Notes: generated by a model not told the origin, from the letters alone. A stretch of DNA of 64,000 nt from Kangiella sediminilitoris (GCF_001708405.1 NZ_CP012418.1:2356001-2420000); one strand, 5' to 3'; shown: positions 34,207 through 44,210, numbered from the stretch's first letter. Program-made: numbers and translations.

Positions 34207-34785
34207 TTGAGTAAGGAACAAGACACTAACACCAGTTTTAATAACATACTGAGTCAGATTAATCAGTCTCAGGAAGGTAACAAGCTACCTCCCGTTGATC
34301 AATGGAATCCCGACTTCTGTGGCGATATGGAGCTGGTAATTAAACGCGATGGCAGTTGGCACTACCAAAACTCTCCCATCGGGCGGCACCGTCTGGTAAA
34401 ACTTTTTTCTACCGTTTTGAAAAAAGAAGACGACCAATATTTCCTGGTAACTCCTGTGGAAAAGCTCGGAATTCGAGTTGAGGATGCACCTTTCCTGGTT
34501 ACCAGAATGAAAGTGGAAGATACTGACAAAGGCCCCGTTATCGTCTTTACCGATAATTGTGATAACACAATCCCACTAAGTTCCGATAACCCTCTTTGGG
34601 TAGAACAGGATAGTCGGACAGGAGAGCCTTCTCCTTATGTCATGGTCAGACGTAACCTCCATGCATTAATTCATCGTAATGTGTTCTATCAATTGGTCGA
34701 GATGGCAGAGGAACGGATTATTGATGACAAAAAACACTTGGGCGTTGTTTCCGCCGGTGAATTTTTTAGTTTGGGTACGATATAA
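34207..34785 (+). CDS. DUF1285 family protein
   Basis: A 192-residue protein matching DUF1285 end to end: LPPVDQWNPDFCGDMEL, DGSWHYQNSPIGRHRLVKLFSTVL, and YFLVTPVEKLGIRVEDAPFLV. Role unknown. It starts with TTG immediately after the tusA stop, with AAAGGG some ten bases ahead. It is probably co-translated with tusA. Confidence 0.82.
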   Translation: MSKEQDTNTSFNNILSQINQSQEGNKLPPVDQWNPDFCGDMELVIKRDGSWHYQNSPIGRHRLVKLFSTVLKKEDDQYFLVTPVEKLGIRVEDAPFLVTRMKVEDTDKGPVIVFTDNCDNTIPLSSDNPLWVEQDSRTGEPSPYVMVRRNLHALIHRNVFYQLVEMAEERIIDDKKHLGVVSAGEFFSLGTI

Positions 34786-34789
34786 CGTT

Positions 34790-35005
34790 ATGCCAAAGTT
34801 CCAGTCCTTATCTAAATTTACTATCAGCTGCTATCTCATCTCTGTCATAGTTATTGCAAGCATTCTCGCCAATGATTACTGGCAGTGGCTTGAGTTGCCA
34901 ACAAAGGTACGCGTGGGCATTTTAGTGGTCGCAGTCATTATCGGCCTCTCAGGCTCTTTGGTGAGTATAGTGAAGCAACTTAAAGACATTCTTCGCGGTA
35001 AATAA
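34790..35005 (+). CDS. Small membrane protein, unknown function
   Basis: A 71-residue protein with two hydrophobic helices (about 10-28 and 40-57), a short hinge (DYWQWLELPTKVRVG), and a basic tail. It begins five bases after the DUF1285 stop, so it belongs to the tusA operon. No known family. Confidence 0.5.
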   Translation: MPKFQSLSKFTISCYLISVIVIASILANDYWQWLELPTKVRVGILVVAVIIGLSGSLVSIVKQLKDILRGK

Positions 35006-35140
35006 ATTTCAAATTCACTGCAACACGTATCGTCAGCGACAACTGATCTGAACTTGCTGGTCTGATTAACTTACTAGCCTTGAATAATCTGATTATCGTC
35101 ACCATGTTATAAGGACACTCACGCCAATAGGAGCTTTTTT

Positions 35141-35821
35141 ATGAAGGTACTAATGGTTCTAACCTCTCACGATAAGTTAGGCGACACGGGCGAAAAAACA
35201 GGATTTTGGCTCGAGGAATTTGCCTCGCCTTACTACGCCTTTAAAGATGCTGGCGCAGACATAACTCTTGCTTCACCGAAAGGTGGACAACCTCCACTGG
35301 ATCCAAATAGTGATTCGGAAGATGCCCAGACTGATGCTACACATCGTTTTAAGTCTGATGAGGACGCTCAGAAAGATCTGGCTTCTACGACAAAGTTATC
35401 AGAAATCAATATCGAAGATTTTGACGCGGTGTTCTATCCCGGCGGACATGGACCACTGTGGGATTTGGCTGAAGATAAAGATTCTATAGCCATCATTGAG
35501 CAGGCCTATAAAATGCAAAAGCCTATCGGTGCGGTTTGTCATGCCCCAGCGGTATTTAAGCAGACAAAAGCCCCTAACGGCGATCCTCTGGTAAAAGGTA
35601 AACGCGTCACTGGTTTCAGCAACAGCGAAGAAGCCGCCGTACAGCTTACCGAAGTAGTGCCATTTCTTGTCGAGGATATGCTACAGGAAAAAGGTGGCCT
35701 TTATTACAAAGGTGATGACTGGCAAGACTTTATTCAGATTGATGGCGACCTGATCACAGGACAAAACCCTGCATCTTCAGAAGAAGCTGCCAAAGCGGTT
35801 ATCGCACAACTGCAGTCATAA
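35141..35821 (+). CDS. DJ-1/PfpI (Hsp31-like) class I glutamine amidotransferase-type protein
   Basis: A 226-residue protein with the nucleophile elbow GAVCHAPA and the oxyanion FYPGGHGPLWDL motif. The class includes Hsp31 chaperone/glyoxalase III and PfpI proteases. The acidic insertion after SPKGGQPPLDPNS is in the Hsp31 style. It probably detoxifies methylglyoxal or repairs glycated macromolecules; the substrate is inferred. A hairpin follows. Confidence 0.82.
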   Translation: MKVLMVLTSHDKLGDTGEKTGFWLEEFASPYYAFKDAGADITLASPKGGQPPLDPNSDSEDAQTDATHRFKSDEDAQKDLASTTKLSEINIEDFDAVFYPGGHGPLWDLAEDKDSIAIIEQAYKMQKPIGAVCHAPAVFKQTKAPNGDPLVKGKRVTGFSNSEEAAVQLTEVVPFLVEDMLQEKGGLYYKGDDWQDFIQIDGDLITGQNPASSEEAAKAVIAQLQS

Positions 35822-35829
35822 AAAATAAC

Positions 35830-35852
35830 GCGCTGCTAAAACCTAGCAGCGC
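35830..35852 (+). terminator. Hairpin after the DJ-1/PfpI gene
   Basis: GCGCTGCT (35830-35837), seven-base loop, AGCAGCGC (35845-35852). Only a weak T-tract follows (TTGCTTTG). Confidence 0.55.
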
Positions 35853-36187
35853 TTGCTTTGACTAAGACAGAAATATAAATTCTGGGCATTTCCTTTGCCC
35901 AACGTCTTCCCTAAAGTTCTTGATTTGAAATCCCTTAGTGCCTGTCCTTCGGCCCCAATCCATGGAACACAATCCCGGTGCTCTCCCAAACCTTCCTAGA
36001 TCTTATATTATTTTTTCCTAAAACCTACCAACCCTTTCTTCAGTTGTAGTATCGCTTCCTCAGATGACGATAATATGACGGAAACTTTTCTGTTTGGTTA
36101 AATCACTGCACTTCTTGAGAATGCAGTTTCTTGCTCAACCCTACCTTCTCAGTTATGGTTTGTGTAAATTTATGGAACCGGACTCCT
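35853..36187. other. Gap before the L,D-transpeptidase
   Basis: 335 bases with no supportable ORF. CCCGGTGCTCTCCC at 35974-35987 also occurs at 15519-15532, inside repeat copy 1, and may be a remnant of the same repeat. Nothing else recognised. Confidence 0.4.
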
Positions 36188-36901
36188 ATGAATAAACTCA
36201 TTACCATCATCGTATTACTGGTAGCAGCAACCGGTTTTTATCTAGCTTTTATATACGGACGAGCCTACTGGCATCCTTTGTACTTAAAAGTTGCCGGAGC
36301 GCGTACTGTTTCGGACGTTGTTGCTCAATTTGGTGACGAATCCCGCCAGCGCATGACACCTTATTTTAAAGCTGCTGGCGTAACCTACCCTCCAAAATCT
36401 GTTTCTTTATTGGCAGTCAAAGACGAATCATTACTCGAGCTTTGGGATACATCGAAATCCGACCCAGTTTTTATACGCAAATATCCAATTCAGGCATTGA
36501 GCGGAGTCGCTGGGCCTAAGTTGCGAGAAGGCGACCGACAGGTGCCAGAAGGTATTTATCAAGTTGAATACCTCAACCCAAACAGTTCATACCACCTGTC
36601 GATGAAACTTAATTACCCTAATAGTTTTGATTTAAAGCATGCTAGAGCCGAAGGCAGAGATCAGCCGGGAACCAATATATTCATTCATGGTAAAGCCGTA
36701 TCGATTGGTTGTTTAGCTATGGGAGATTCGGTTGCTGAAGAGTTATTTATTCTGGCTAGCGATATCGGTCAACACAATATCGAAGTTGCCATCGCTCCAA
36801 GCGATCCAAGAACCAATTCGTTAAAGCCTATTGCCGACTTGGCATGGAGTAAAACACTATACAAGAAGTTAAGCGACTACTTTTCAGACTACAAACAATA
36901 G
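36188..36901 (+). CDS. L,D-transpeptidase (YafK/ErfK-type)
   Basis: A 237-residue protein with an N-terminal hydrophobic helix (membrane anchor or signal). The YkuD catalytic motif is HGKAVSIGCLAMGD, where the Cys is the nucleophile that crosslinks peptidoglycan peptides or attaches a protein to meso-diaminopimelate. YafK-type proteins in E. coli remove or attach Braun lipoprotein. The upstream region includes the long 36131 ORF extension, but the ATG at 36188 begins the signal helix and is preferred. Confidence 0.78.
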   Translation: MNKLITIIVLLVAATGFYLAFIYGRAYWHPLYLKVAGARTVSDVVAQFGDESRQRMTPYFKAAGVTYPPKSVSLLAVKDESLLELWDTSKSDPVFIRKYPIQALSGVAGPKLREGDRQVPEGIYQVEYLNPNSSYHLSMKLNYPNSFDLKHARAEGRDQPGTNIFIHGKAVSIGCLAMGDSVAEELFILASDIGQHNIEVAIAPSDPRTNSLKPIADLAWSKTLYKKLSDYFSDYKQ

Positions 36902-36916
36902 AAGAGAAAATATGGC

Positions 36917-37465
36917 TTAACCCAAAAAACAATCTTTCACATGGTCATCAACCATACCCGTTGCTTGCATGAAGGCATAACAGATGGTGCTGCCGACAAA
37001 TTTAAAGCCGTCTTTTTTCAGCTGTTTGGACATGGCATCGGATTCGGGTGTTGTCGCCGGTACTTCTTTTAAACTTTGCCAACGATTATTCACTGGCTCG
37101 CCACCAACAAATTGCCATAGATAATCTTTGAAGGTTTGTTGCTGTGTGATTTCAAGATAACGCTGGGCATTAACAATAAAGGCATTCACTTTGAGCCTAT
37201 TGCGAATGATGCCGGGATCGGCCAAAAGCTCTTCACGTTTAGATTGATCGTATTGGGCAATTTTGACGGGATTAAAGTTATCAAATACGCGGCGATAATG
37301 TTCGCGCTTTTTCAAAACGGTTATCCAGCTCAAACCGGCCTGGGCTCCTTCAAGACACAGCATTTCAAACAGCTTCTGGTCGTCGTATTCAGGCCGTCCC
37401 CACTCCTTGTCGTGATACTCAATGTATAAAGGGTCATCGCTGACCCAGCCACAGCGTTTAGTCAT
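36917..37465 (-). CDS. tag: DNA-3-methyladenine glycosylase I
   Basis: A 182-residue Tag enzyme. The zinc-binding N-terminus MTKRCGWVSDDP, the YHDKEWGRPEYDD loop and LCLEGAQAGLSWITVL are diagnostic. It removes 3-methyladenine from alkylated DNA. It starts just after the stop of a TspO-like gene (12 bases) on the same strand, so they may share a transcript. Confidence 0.88.
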   Translation of the reverse strand: MTKRCGWVSDDPLYIEYHDKEWGRPEYDDQKLFEMLCLEGAQAGLSWITVLKKREHYRRVFDNFNPVKIAQYDQSKREELLADPGIIRNRLKVNAFIVNAQRYLEITQQQTFKDYLWQFVGGEPVNNRWQSLKEVPATTPESDAMSKQLKKDGFKFVGSTICYAFMQATGMVDDHVKDCFLG

Positions 37466-37477
37466 GTTCGTCTTTAT

Positions 37478-38272
37478 TTAATCTTTGCTGGACGCAGAGT
37501 AAGAGCTGTTCCATTTAGAGCCATGATATGCGGCGATAAGCAATAATATGAGCGCGAAGAAAGCCGAAACATAGACCAGCAGGTTCGGATTGCCCGTACC
37601 GTTTTTGACCAGAATCGACATATAGGCCCAGACACCGACCAGTGGATACACGAACACCGCTGGTTCCAGGCTTCTTCTGATGGGATTGAAGCTGAGTACC
37701 AGTGCGAAAATGACCAAGGCCAAAGCACTCTGCATCACACTGAAACTGGGATCATGAAGGAAAGCGCTCTCTTTGTTATCACTGACCAGATCCAGACTGA
37801 CCAGCCAGGCAGCTTCATTAGCCACCAGGGCGACGCTGATCCAGCCTAAAAATAAAGATAAAGTTATACTGGCGCTTACCGGACGCTCCGACTGCGATAA
37901 AACTGACCATACGAGCGATGCAAATATCGCTGCCATTACCACCAATGACCAGCCGATCAGAATATAAGACCAGACAAATACCCAGGCGATAGTCAGCACC
38001 ATGGCCACACTTAACCCAGCATTAAAATTTAAGGTCATTGTGGTTTCTTCAGTAAATACCGCACGGATATCTTTTATCGCCACAATTATCAGCATAACGA
38101 AAATGGCACCCCATATCGTAAAAGCATAGCCTGCCGGTGTAAAAGCCGATGAATAAGCTGCACTGACCGTGGCCTGTGTCTGCCCATTAATACCCACAAT
38201 GCTGCTGTAATAACTGATAAAGATCACCGCAGCGACTAATAATAGGTTCACAACAGCTCTAATCTTCAACAT
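37478..38272 (-). CDS. TspO/MBR-related multi-spanning protein
   Basis: A 264-residue protein with seven or eight hydrophobic helices. FTPAGYAFTIWGAIFVML matches the tryptophan-rich sensory protein (TspO/MBR) signature, and the length is that of the longer bacterial branch. An ATG at 38272 preceded by GGAG is preferred to the TTG at 38290. TspO proteins bind porphyrins or respond to stress; the role here is not known. It is followed closely by tag. Confidence 0.68.
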   Translation of the reverse strand: MLKIRAVVNLLLVAAVIFISYYSSIVGINGQTQATVSAAYSSAFTPAGYAFTIWGAIFVMLIIVAIKDIRAVFTEETTMTLNFNAGLSVAMVLTIAWVFVWSYILIGWSLVVMAAIFASLVWSVLSQSERPVSASITLSLFLGWISVALVANEAAWLVSLDLVSDNKESAFLHDPSFSVMQSALALVIFALVLSFNPIRRSLEPAVFVYPLVGVWAYMSILVKNGTGNPNLLVYVSAFFALILLLIAAYHGSKWNSSYSASSKD

Positions 38273-38386
38273 TTTCACTTTCTCCTGCAATAGTTATGCT
38301 TTCTAGGTTAGAAAATAACCCAAATTCCCGTATAATCCGACCATTAATTTCAAATTCTTAGAAACACCTTAGCGAAAGGCAATCCC

Positions 38387-39298
38387 GTGACTCAAGGTAA
38401 CGATAGTACAAAAACATTTCAGGGACTAATCTTAACCCTACAAAACTACTGGGCCGACCAAGGCTGTGTCATTCAGCAACCGCTCGATCTCGAGGTGGGT
38501 GCTGGTACCTTCCATCCGGCAACATTCCTACGCGCTATTGGCCCGGAGCCCTGGAGCGCGGCTTATGTTCAACCTTGCCGCCGCCCAACAGACGGTCGCT
38601 ATGGTGAAAACCCTAACCGTTTACAGCATTATTATCAATATCAAGTAGTTATCAAGCCTTCACCGCTGGATATTCAGGAAATGTACCTGAGTTCTTTAAG
38701 AGCGATTGGAATAGATCCGCTTGAACACGATATTCGTTTCGTCGAAGACAACTGGGAATCACCAACGCTTGGTGCCTGGGGCCTTGGCTGGGAAGTCTGG
38801 TTAAATGGCATGGAAGTGACTCAGTTTACTTACTTCCAGCAAGCAGGCGGACTCGAATGTAAACCGGTTATGGGAGAAATCACTTACGGCCTTGAGCGTA
38901 TCGCGATGTATCTTCAGGGCGTGGATAGCATCTATGATCTCGTATGGACGGACGGTCCTCTGGGCAAGGTTTATTACCGTGATGTTTTCCACCAGAACGA
39001 AGTGGAACAGTCCAAATATAACTTTGAACATGCCAACGTTGATAAATTGTTCGAGCTGTTCGACTATTTCGAGTCTGAATCGAACAGCCTGATTGAAAAT
39101 AATCTGCCGCTTCCAGCTTACGAAATGGTGTTAAAAGCCTCGCACACCTTCAACCTGCTTGACGCTCGTGGCGCTATCTCGGTCACTGAACGCCAACGCT
39201 TTATTTTGCGCGTTAGAACCATTGCTCGTGCCGTAGCAGAAACTTATTTCCATGCTCGTGAACAGCTTGGATTCCCAATGTTGAAGGAGGACAAATAA
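38387..39298 (+). CDS. glyQ: Glycine-tRNA ligase, alpha subunit
   Basis: A 303-residue Gly[22 protein letters not shown], the motif [21 protein letters not shown] and [20 protein letters not shown] identify it. It carries the aminoacylation core of the two-subunit (alpha2beta2) enzyme. The GTG start is used. Its stop overlaps the glyS ATG by one base, which couples subunit synthesis. Confidence 0.95.
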   Translation: MTQGNDSTKTFQGLILTLQNYWADQGCVIQQPLDLEVGAGTFHPATFLRAIGPEPWSAAYVQPCRRPTDGRYGENPNRLQHYYQYQVVIKPSPLDIQEMYLSSLRAIGIDPLEHDIRFVEDNWESPTLGAWGLGWEVWLNGMEVTQFTYFQQAGGLECKPVMGEITYGLERIAMYLQGVDSIYDLVWTDGPLGKVYYRDVFHQNEVEQSKYNFEHANVDKLFELFDYFESESNSLIENNLPLPAYEMVLKASHTFNLLDARGAISVTERQRFILRVRTIARAVAETYFHAREQLGFPMLKEDK

Positions 39299-41442
39299 TG
39301 CACCATTCAGATCTACTATTTGAACTGGGCACGGAAGAGCTTCCTCCAGTTAGTTTAAAAACATTACGTGACGCATTAAAAAAGAATGTTGTCGACGCAT
39401 TAAAAGCCAAAGACTTTGAGTTTGACGAAGTAGAGGCTTTTGCCACACCTCGTCGCCTGGCTCTAATCGTACGCGATCTGAGCGACGCACAACCCGATAA
39501 AGAAGTTGAGCGTCTGGGTCCTGCTGTTGCAGCCGCATTTGACGATGATGGTAATGCTAAACCAGCGGCAGCCGGTTTCGCTAAGTCCTGCGGCGTTGAA
39601 GTGGATCAGCTGGAGCGTATCCAAACGGATAAAGGCGAGCGCCTGGGTTATACCATTTCTCAGAAAGGCCAGACTCTGAGCGATCTTATCGAAGATATAT
39701 TAACGGGCGCCCTGAAAAAACTTCCAATCCCTAAACCTATGCGCTGGGGCGACAGTTCAGCTCAATTTATACGCCCGGTTCATTGGACGGTTCTTCTTTA
39801 CGGTTCTTCGGTTCTCGATGCGACCATCTTAGAAACTAAGACTGGTAATATCAGTCACGGTCATCGCTTTATGGCTGAAGGCCCAGTGTCTTTACATGAT
39901 GCAGACGACTATGTGACCAAGCTAAAAGCCGAGAATGTCCTGGTTGATTATGAAGATCGTCAGCGCATCATTACGGAGCAGGTAAAGGCAGAAGCTGAAA
40001 AGCTGGGTGGTTTTGCTCAAATTGATCCCGACCTGTTAGACGAAGTCACTGGTCTAGTTGAGTGGCCAGTAGCACTGACCGGTCAGTTCGATACTGAATT
40101 CCTTAAAGTGCCCTCTGAGTGTCTTATTTCTTCCATGGCTGAGCATCAGAAATACTTCCACATTTTGGACAAGAGCGGCAACTTACTGCCAAACTTTATT
40201 ACCATCAGTAACATTGAAAGCTCGAACCCAAGAAGTGTTATCGAGGGTAACGAGAAAGTTATTCGTCCTCGACTTGCTGACGCTATGTTCTTCTATGATA
40301 AAGATCAGCAGACCACTCTAGAGAGCCAGCAGGAGCGCCTGAAGAAAGTTGTATTCCAGAAACAATTGGGTACGGTTCAGGAAAAAGCTGAGCGCGTTGC
40401 AGAACTGGCTAAAACGATTGCTCCGACCGTTGGTGCTGATCCTGAGTTAGCTCATCGAGCAGGATTATTATCTAAGTGCGATTTAACCACTCAGATGGTC
40501 GGTGAGTTCGATAAGCTACAGGGAATTATGGGTACTTATTATGCTCGTCATGATGGCGAAGATGAAAGTGTGGCCATTGCCATGACAGAGCAGTACCTGC
40601 CAAAGTTCTCTGGCGATAAGCTGGCAGCCAACCCAGTCGGTCAATGTCTGGCCATCGCTGATCGCGTCGATACGCTGGTCGGTATCTTTGGTATTGGTCA
40701 GGCTCCAAAAGGCGCTAAAGATCCTTTCGCCCTACGTCGCGCCGCTATTGGTTTAGTTAGGACTTTGATTGAAAAGAAAATTCCTTTGGACTTGAAAGAG
40801 TTAATACATAAAAGTATTAAGATTTACGGTGATGTACTTCCGAGCAAGATTGAAGGGAAACTTAAAGAACAAATGGAAAATGTGTTGGGAAAAGAGTCCC
40901 CGAGAATATACTCTGATGTTTTTACACGAGAGGATGTCATAGAGTTTATTTTCAACTTTGGAATAGAGCGTCTACGTTCTTGGTATTTTGACCAAGGGAT
41001 TAATAATAGTATGATTTCATCTGTATTAGCAATACGCCCAACCCAACCATTAGACTTCGATTTAAGACTTAAGGCCGTTCAGCACTTCCAAACGCTACCG
41101 GAAGCGGAAAGTCTTTCTGCCGCCAATAAGCGTGTAAAGAATATCCTGGCCAAGGCTGATGTTGAGGTGCCAGATTCGATAGATAGTTCATTACTGCAAG
41201 AAAGCGCCGAAAAATCACTGGCAAAAACTATCGCTTCCGTAGAGTCTGAACTGGCATCTATTGATAACTACCAGGAACGCCTGACTCGTATGGCAGCACT
41301 ACGACATGATGTAGACGCATTCTTCGATCATGTCATGGTGAATGCCGACGATCCCGCGATTAAAGCTAACCGTCTGGCACTGCTTAAAAAGCTAGAGGAT
41401 ATGTTTGGATCAGTTGCAGACATTTCACAGCTACAAAACTAG
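39298..41442 (+). CDS. glyS: Glycine-tRNA ligase, beta subunit
   Basis: A 714-residue GlyS. DLLFELGTEELPP starts it and the HD-type and anticodon-binding regions follow. It is some 25 residues longer than typical. The extra length is near residues 505-535, between IYGDVLPSK and RSWYFDQG. Around 40759-41055 codon use turns AT-rich, with AGA, AGG and ATA codons, unlike the rest. No stop or frameshift interrupts the gene, so it is presumably functional. Confidence 0.93.
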   Translation: MHHSDLLFELGTEELPPVSLKTLRDALKKNVVDALKAKDFEFDEVEAFATPRRLALIVRDLSDAQPDKEVERLGPAVAAAFDDDGNAKPAAAGFAKSCGVEVDQLERIQTDKGERLGYTISQKGQTLSDLIEDILTGALKKLPIPKPMRWGDSSAQFIRPVHWTVLLYGSSVLDATILETKTGNISHGHRFMAEGPVSLHDADDYVTKLKAENVLVDYEDRQRIITEQVKAEAEKLGGFAQIDPDLLDEVTGLVEWPVALTGQFDTEFLKVPSECLISSMAEHQKYFHILDKSGNLLPNFITISNIESSNPRSVIEGNEKVIRPRLADAMFFYDKDQQTTLESQQERLKKVVFQKQLGTVQEKAERVAELAKTIAPTVGADPELAHRAGLLSKCDLTTQMVGEFDKLQGIMGTYYARHDGEDESVAIAMTEQYLPKFSGDKLAANPVGQCLAIADRVDTLVGIFGIGQAPKGAKDPFALRRAAIGLVRTLIEKKIPLDLKELIHKSIKIYGDVLPSKIEGKLKEQMENVLGKESPRIYSDVFTREDVIEFIFNFGIERLRSWYFDQGINNSMISSVLAIRPTQPLDFDLRLKAVQHFQTLPEAESLSAANKRVKNILAKADVEVPDSIDSSLLQESAEKSLAKTIASVESELASIDNYQERLTRMAALRHDVDAFFDHVMVNADDPAIKANRLALLKKLEDMFGSVADISQLQN

Positions 41443-41457
41443 AGCTATAGATTTTAT

Positions 41458-42015
41458 ATGATCGATTGGTCAAAAAAGAAAATCGTGGTACTGGATCGTG
41501 ATGGCGTCATCAATCACGATTCAGATAATTACATAAAGTCGCCTGAAGAGTGGATTCCCATTGCAGGAAGTTTACCGGCTGTCGCGGCTTTAAATAAACG
41601 ATTTAAGGTAGCCATCGCTACAAACCAGTCGGGTATTGGTCGCGGCTACTATGACGAGTCTGTGCTGGATGCCATGCATGAAAAGATGGCGAAACTTCTG
41701 GACGAGCATGACGGTCATATTGATCAGGTTGAATTCTGCCCACACCACCCGGATGACGGCTGTGACTGTCGAAAACCCAATCCAACCATGTTGAAGCGAA
41801 TTGCCGAAAAGTTTGACGCATCTCCAGAAGAAGTTGTCTTTGTCGGTGACTCAAGCTCTGACTACCACTGTGCACAGGAGTTCGGCTGCGACTTCGTTTT
41901 ATTGTTGACCGGAAAAGGTCTTAAAACATTGGACAAACTGGCTGGCGAAAATATCACGGTGGAAAAAAGCCTGGCTAAACTAGTTGAAGCCATCAATTCA
42001 GAGAACAAACAATGA
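41458..42015 (+). CDS. gmhB: D-glycero-beta-D-manno-heptose-1,7-bisphosphate 7-phosphatase
   Basis: A 185-residue HAD-family phosphatase. The nucleophile motif is VVLDRDGVINHD, and the zinc-finger loop FCPHHPDDGCDCRKPNP identifies GmhB. It makes ADP-heptose precursor for lipopolysaccharide core. It lies 15 bases after glyS and overlaps the following epimerase by four bases (ATGA), forming an operon with glyQS. Confidence 0.9.
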   Translation: MIDWSKKKIVVLDRDGVINHDSDNYIKSPEEWIPIAGSLPAVAALNKRFKVAIATNQSGIGRGYYDESVLDAMHEKMAKLLDEHDGHIDQVEFCPHHPDDGCDCRKPNPTMLKRIAEKFDASPEEVVFVGDSSSDYHCAQEFGCDFVLLLTGKGLKTLDKLAGENITVEKSLAKLVEAINSENKQ

Positions 42016-42788
42016 ATACTCTTATCATAGGCGCAGGCAAACTTGGCCAGCGATTTTATAATTTCCTGAAAAGTGAGGGTGAGAATCCTATAACCTTGTC
42101 ACGTTCAGAAAAAGAATGGTCTGACAATCATATTCAGTTCAATATGCTGAAAGCTGGCGTCGAGCTGCCTGAACTGCCAAAACTGGATCAGGTTTATATT
42201 ATCGTCGCGCCCGATGAACGTAATGAGGTTGCTTACCGTCAGACTTATATCCATGCTGTAGCAAATATCGTCCAGATCCTGCACAAGCAGCAAGACCTGT
42301 TCCATTGTACCTTTGTATCGTCGACTTCGGTATATTCGGGTAACCTGGAGCCAGTTATCGACGAGTCGACAACGCCAAAGCCCGCCAGTTTTTCCGGCAA
42401 GGTATTACTGGATGCTGAAAAGAGTCTGCTTAATCTGCACCCTAATACCAGTATTGTTCGCGCTTCGGGACTTTACTCTAATCAACGTAGTAAATTGATA
42501 GACAGCCTACTGGATAAAGACAAGTACCTAGACCCCAAATGGCTAAACCTCATTCATGAGAAGGACCTGTGCCACTGGCTACATTATGCTGGTGAACGCG
42601 AGATTAACATGAGCATTGCTTCTGATGGCCATGCTTTTACGCGAAAACAGCTTCAGGACTTTGTGAAAACAGGTCAATATGAAGAGAAAAATGCAGAGAA
42701 ATGTTACCGCTCAGCACTATTGAAACGTATGCACCTGAAATACCCCTCAATTTTTGATTGGGCCAAGGAAAATATTCACAATTCCTAA
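42012..42788 (+). CDS. NAD(P)-dependent epimerase/reductase-like protein
   Basis: A 258-residue Rossmann-fold protein: LIIGAGKLGQRFYNFL is the nucleotide-binding turn. TFVSSTSVYSG and a later SLLDKD region are typical of extended SDR relatives, though the Y-x-x-x-K pair is not clear. A role in sugar nucleotide metabolism is likely from its place after gmhB. It overlaps gmhB by four bases. Confidence 0.7.
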   Translation: MNTLIIGAGKLGQRFYNFLKSEGENPITLSRSEKEWSDNHIQFNMLKAGVELPELPKLDQVYIIVAPDERNEVAYRQTYIHAVANIVQILHKQQDLFHCTFVSSTSVYSGNLEPVIDESTTPKPASFSGKVLLDAEKSLLNLHPNTSIVRASGLYSNQRSKLIDSLLDKDKYLDPKWLNLIHEKDLCHWLHYAGEREINMSIASDGHAFTRKQLQDFVKTGQYEEKNAEKCYRSALLKRMHLKYPSIFDWAKENIHNS

Positions 42789-42880
42789 CGTTTTACATGC
42801 TGAAGACACTCTAATTTCTGTTACAATTTGGCCAGCATTATTTCCCCTTTTAATATTAAAGTTTGTTTGCGAGTTTGATT

Positions 42881-43612
42881 ATGACAATGAAAAAAACTTT
42901 TGCAGCACTTGCTGTTATTTTTGCAGCCCCAACGGCCTTCGCTGATGGTCTACTTTCTGACGCGCCTGAAGAGGGTTATATCGGTAATATCGATATTGGA
43001 TATATCAGTACCTCTGGTAATACAGAAACCGAGAGCATGAACGGTGAATTCAACTGGACTGCGCGCGCCAGTGAGAACTGGGCCACCGGTATTCAAATTA
43101 CGGGAGTAACAAACTCCAGTGAAGGGACTCGTGATGCTGAAAATTATACCTTTAGCTGGAATAATCGTTATGACTTAACTGAGAAAAGTTTCTTCTACGG
43201 CCTTGTTGATTACATGAATGATTATTTTGGTGCTTATGACTATCAGGCTGGTGCCTATGTTGGTTACGGTCATCAGTTTTATAAAAGTGATGATGGACAC
43301 TTATCTCTTGGTTTTGGTTTAGGTTACCGTATTAATGCCGTTTTCATTGGTGAAGATGAAAAAGAAAACGTACTTCGTGGTGACTTTGACTTTGCCCACC
43401 AATTGACTGACACAGCACGTTTTACTCAGGTCATTCGAGCAGTTTGGGGTGATGAGGTTGATACTTATACTTCAAAGTCGGCTATTACTACTAAGATCTC
43501 TGAAAACCTAGCCATGAAGCTCGCTTACCTGGTTAACTACAACTCAGTAGTCCCAGCTGGCGCGGAAAAAACAGACCGCACCACCACAGTCGGTATCAGC
43601 TACAGCTTCTAG
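42881..43612 (+). CDS. DUF481 outer-membrane protein (YdiY-like)
   Basis: A 243-residue protein with a signal peptide (to AFA-DG) and a barrel of alternating aromatic strands: GNIDIGYISTSGNTETESMN, ends in VGISYSF. It matches DUF481, predicted salt-inducible barrel proteins. The ATG at 42881 is used. Its terminator follows at 43632. Function unknown. Confidence 0.8.
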   Translation: MTMKKTFAALAVIFAAPTAFADGLLSDAPEEGYIGNIDIGYISTSGNTETESMNGEFNWTARASENWATGIQITGVTNSSEGTRDAENYTFSWNNRYDLTEKSFFYGLVDYMNDYFGAYDYQAGAYVGYGHQFYKSDDGHLSLGFGLGYRINAVFIGEDEKENVLRGDFDFAHQLTDTARFTQVIRAVWGDEVDTYTSKSAITTKISENLAMKLAYLVNYNSVVPAGAEKTDRTTTVGISYSF

Positions 43613-43631
43613 CAGTTCTCTTGATAATAAA

Positions 43632-43652
43632 AAACCGGCTAACAGCCGGTTT
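43632..43652. terminator. Bidirectional terminator
   Basis: AAACCGGCT (43632-43640), AAC, AGCCGGTTT (43644-43652), with A-run before and T-run after. It separates the converging DUF481 and gamma-carbonic anhydrase genes. Confidence 0.85.
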
Positions 43653-43679
43653 TTTTATGCTTGATGTTAAAGTATTTCT

Positions 43680-44210
43680 CTAATCTTCCATATGCTGATT
43701 TTTTAGCTTCACATAATTATCAGCAGAATACTTGAAGAATTTCAGTTCTTCTTCTGTCAGCTTTCTGATTTTACGCGCAGGTGATCCTACCCAAAGATAA
43801 CCACTCGCCAACTCACGACCAGGAGGGACAAGGCTGTTGGCACCAATAATGGCATTCTCACGAACAATAGCCCCATCCATAACAACAGCACCCATACCTA
43901 TCAGACAGTTATCCTCAATGGTACAGCCGTGTAAGATGGCTTTATGACCAACCGTCACATTATCACCGATAGTAAGGTCATGTCCCTCAGGATCGTAAGG
44001 TCCAGCATGTGTAACGTGACAGACAGTTCCATCTTGAATACTGGTTCGTTTACCAACTCTGATTGAATGTACATCACCTCTCAATACTGCCATCGGCCAT
44101 ATTGAGCTGTCATCACCGATCTCAACATCTCCAAGGACTAATGCAGAATCATCAACGAAGGCTTTGTCACCGAGTTTTGGTGTTTTTTTCTGAAAAGTTC
44201 GAATTGTCAT
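43680..44210 (-). CDS. Gamma-carbonic anhydrase family protein (YrdA-like)
   Basis: A 176-residue left-handed beta-helix with hexapeptide repeats. Zinc-type histidines occur in VCHVTHAG and VGHKAILHGC. Probable carbonic anhydrase or acyltransferase-like protein; E. coli YrdA is the closest familiar relative. It is alone on its strand. Confidence 0.82.
   Translation of the reverse strand: MTIRTFQKKTPKLGDKAFVDDSALVLGDVEIGDDSSIWPMAVLRGDVHSIRVGKRTSIQDGTVCHVTHAGPYDPEGHDLTIGDNVTVGHKAILHGCTIEDNCLIGMGAVVMDGAIVRENAIIGANSLVPPGRELASGYLWVGSPARKIRKLTEEELKFFKYSADNYVKLKNQHMED

Noticed and set aside
38274-38291. TTG start of the TspO-like gene
   Set aside because: The ATG at 38272 has GGAG at suitable distance, and the TTG has none.
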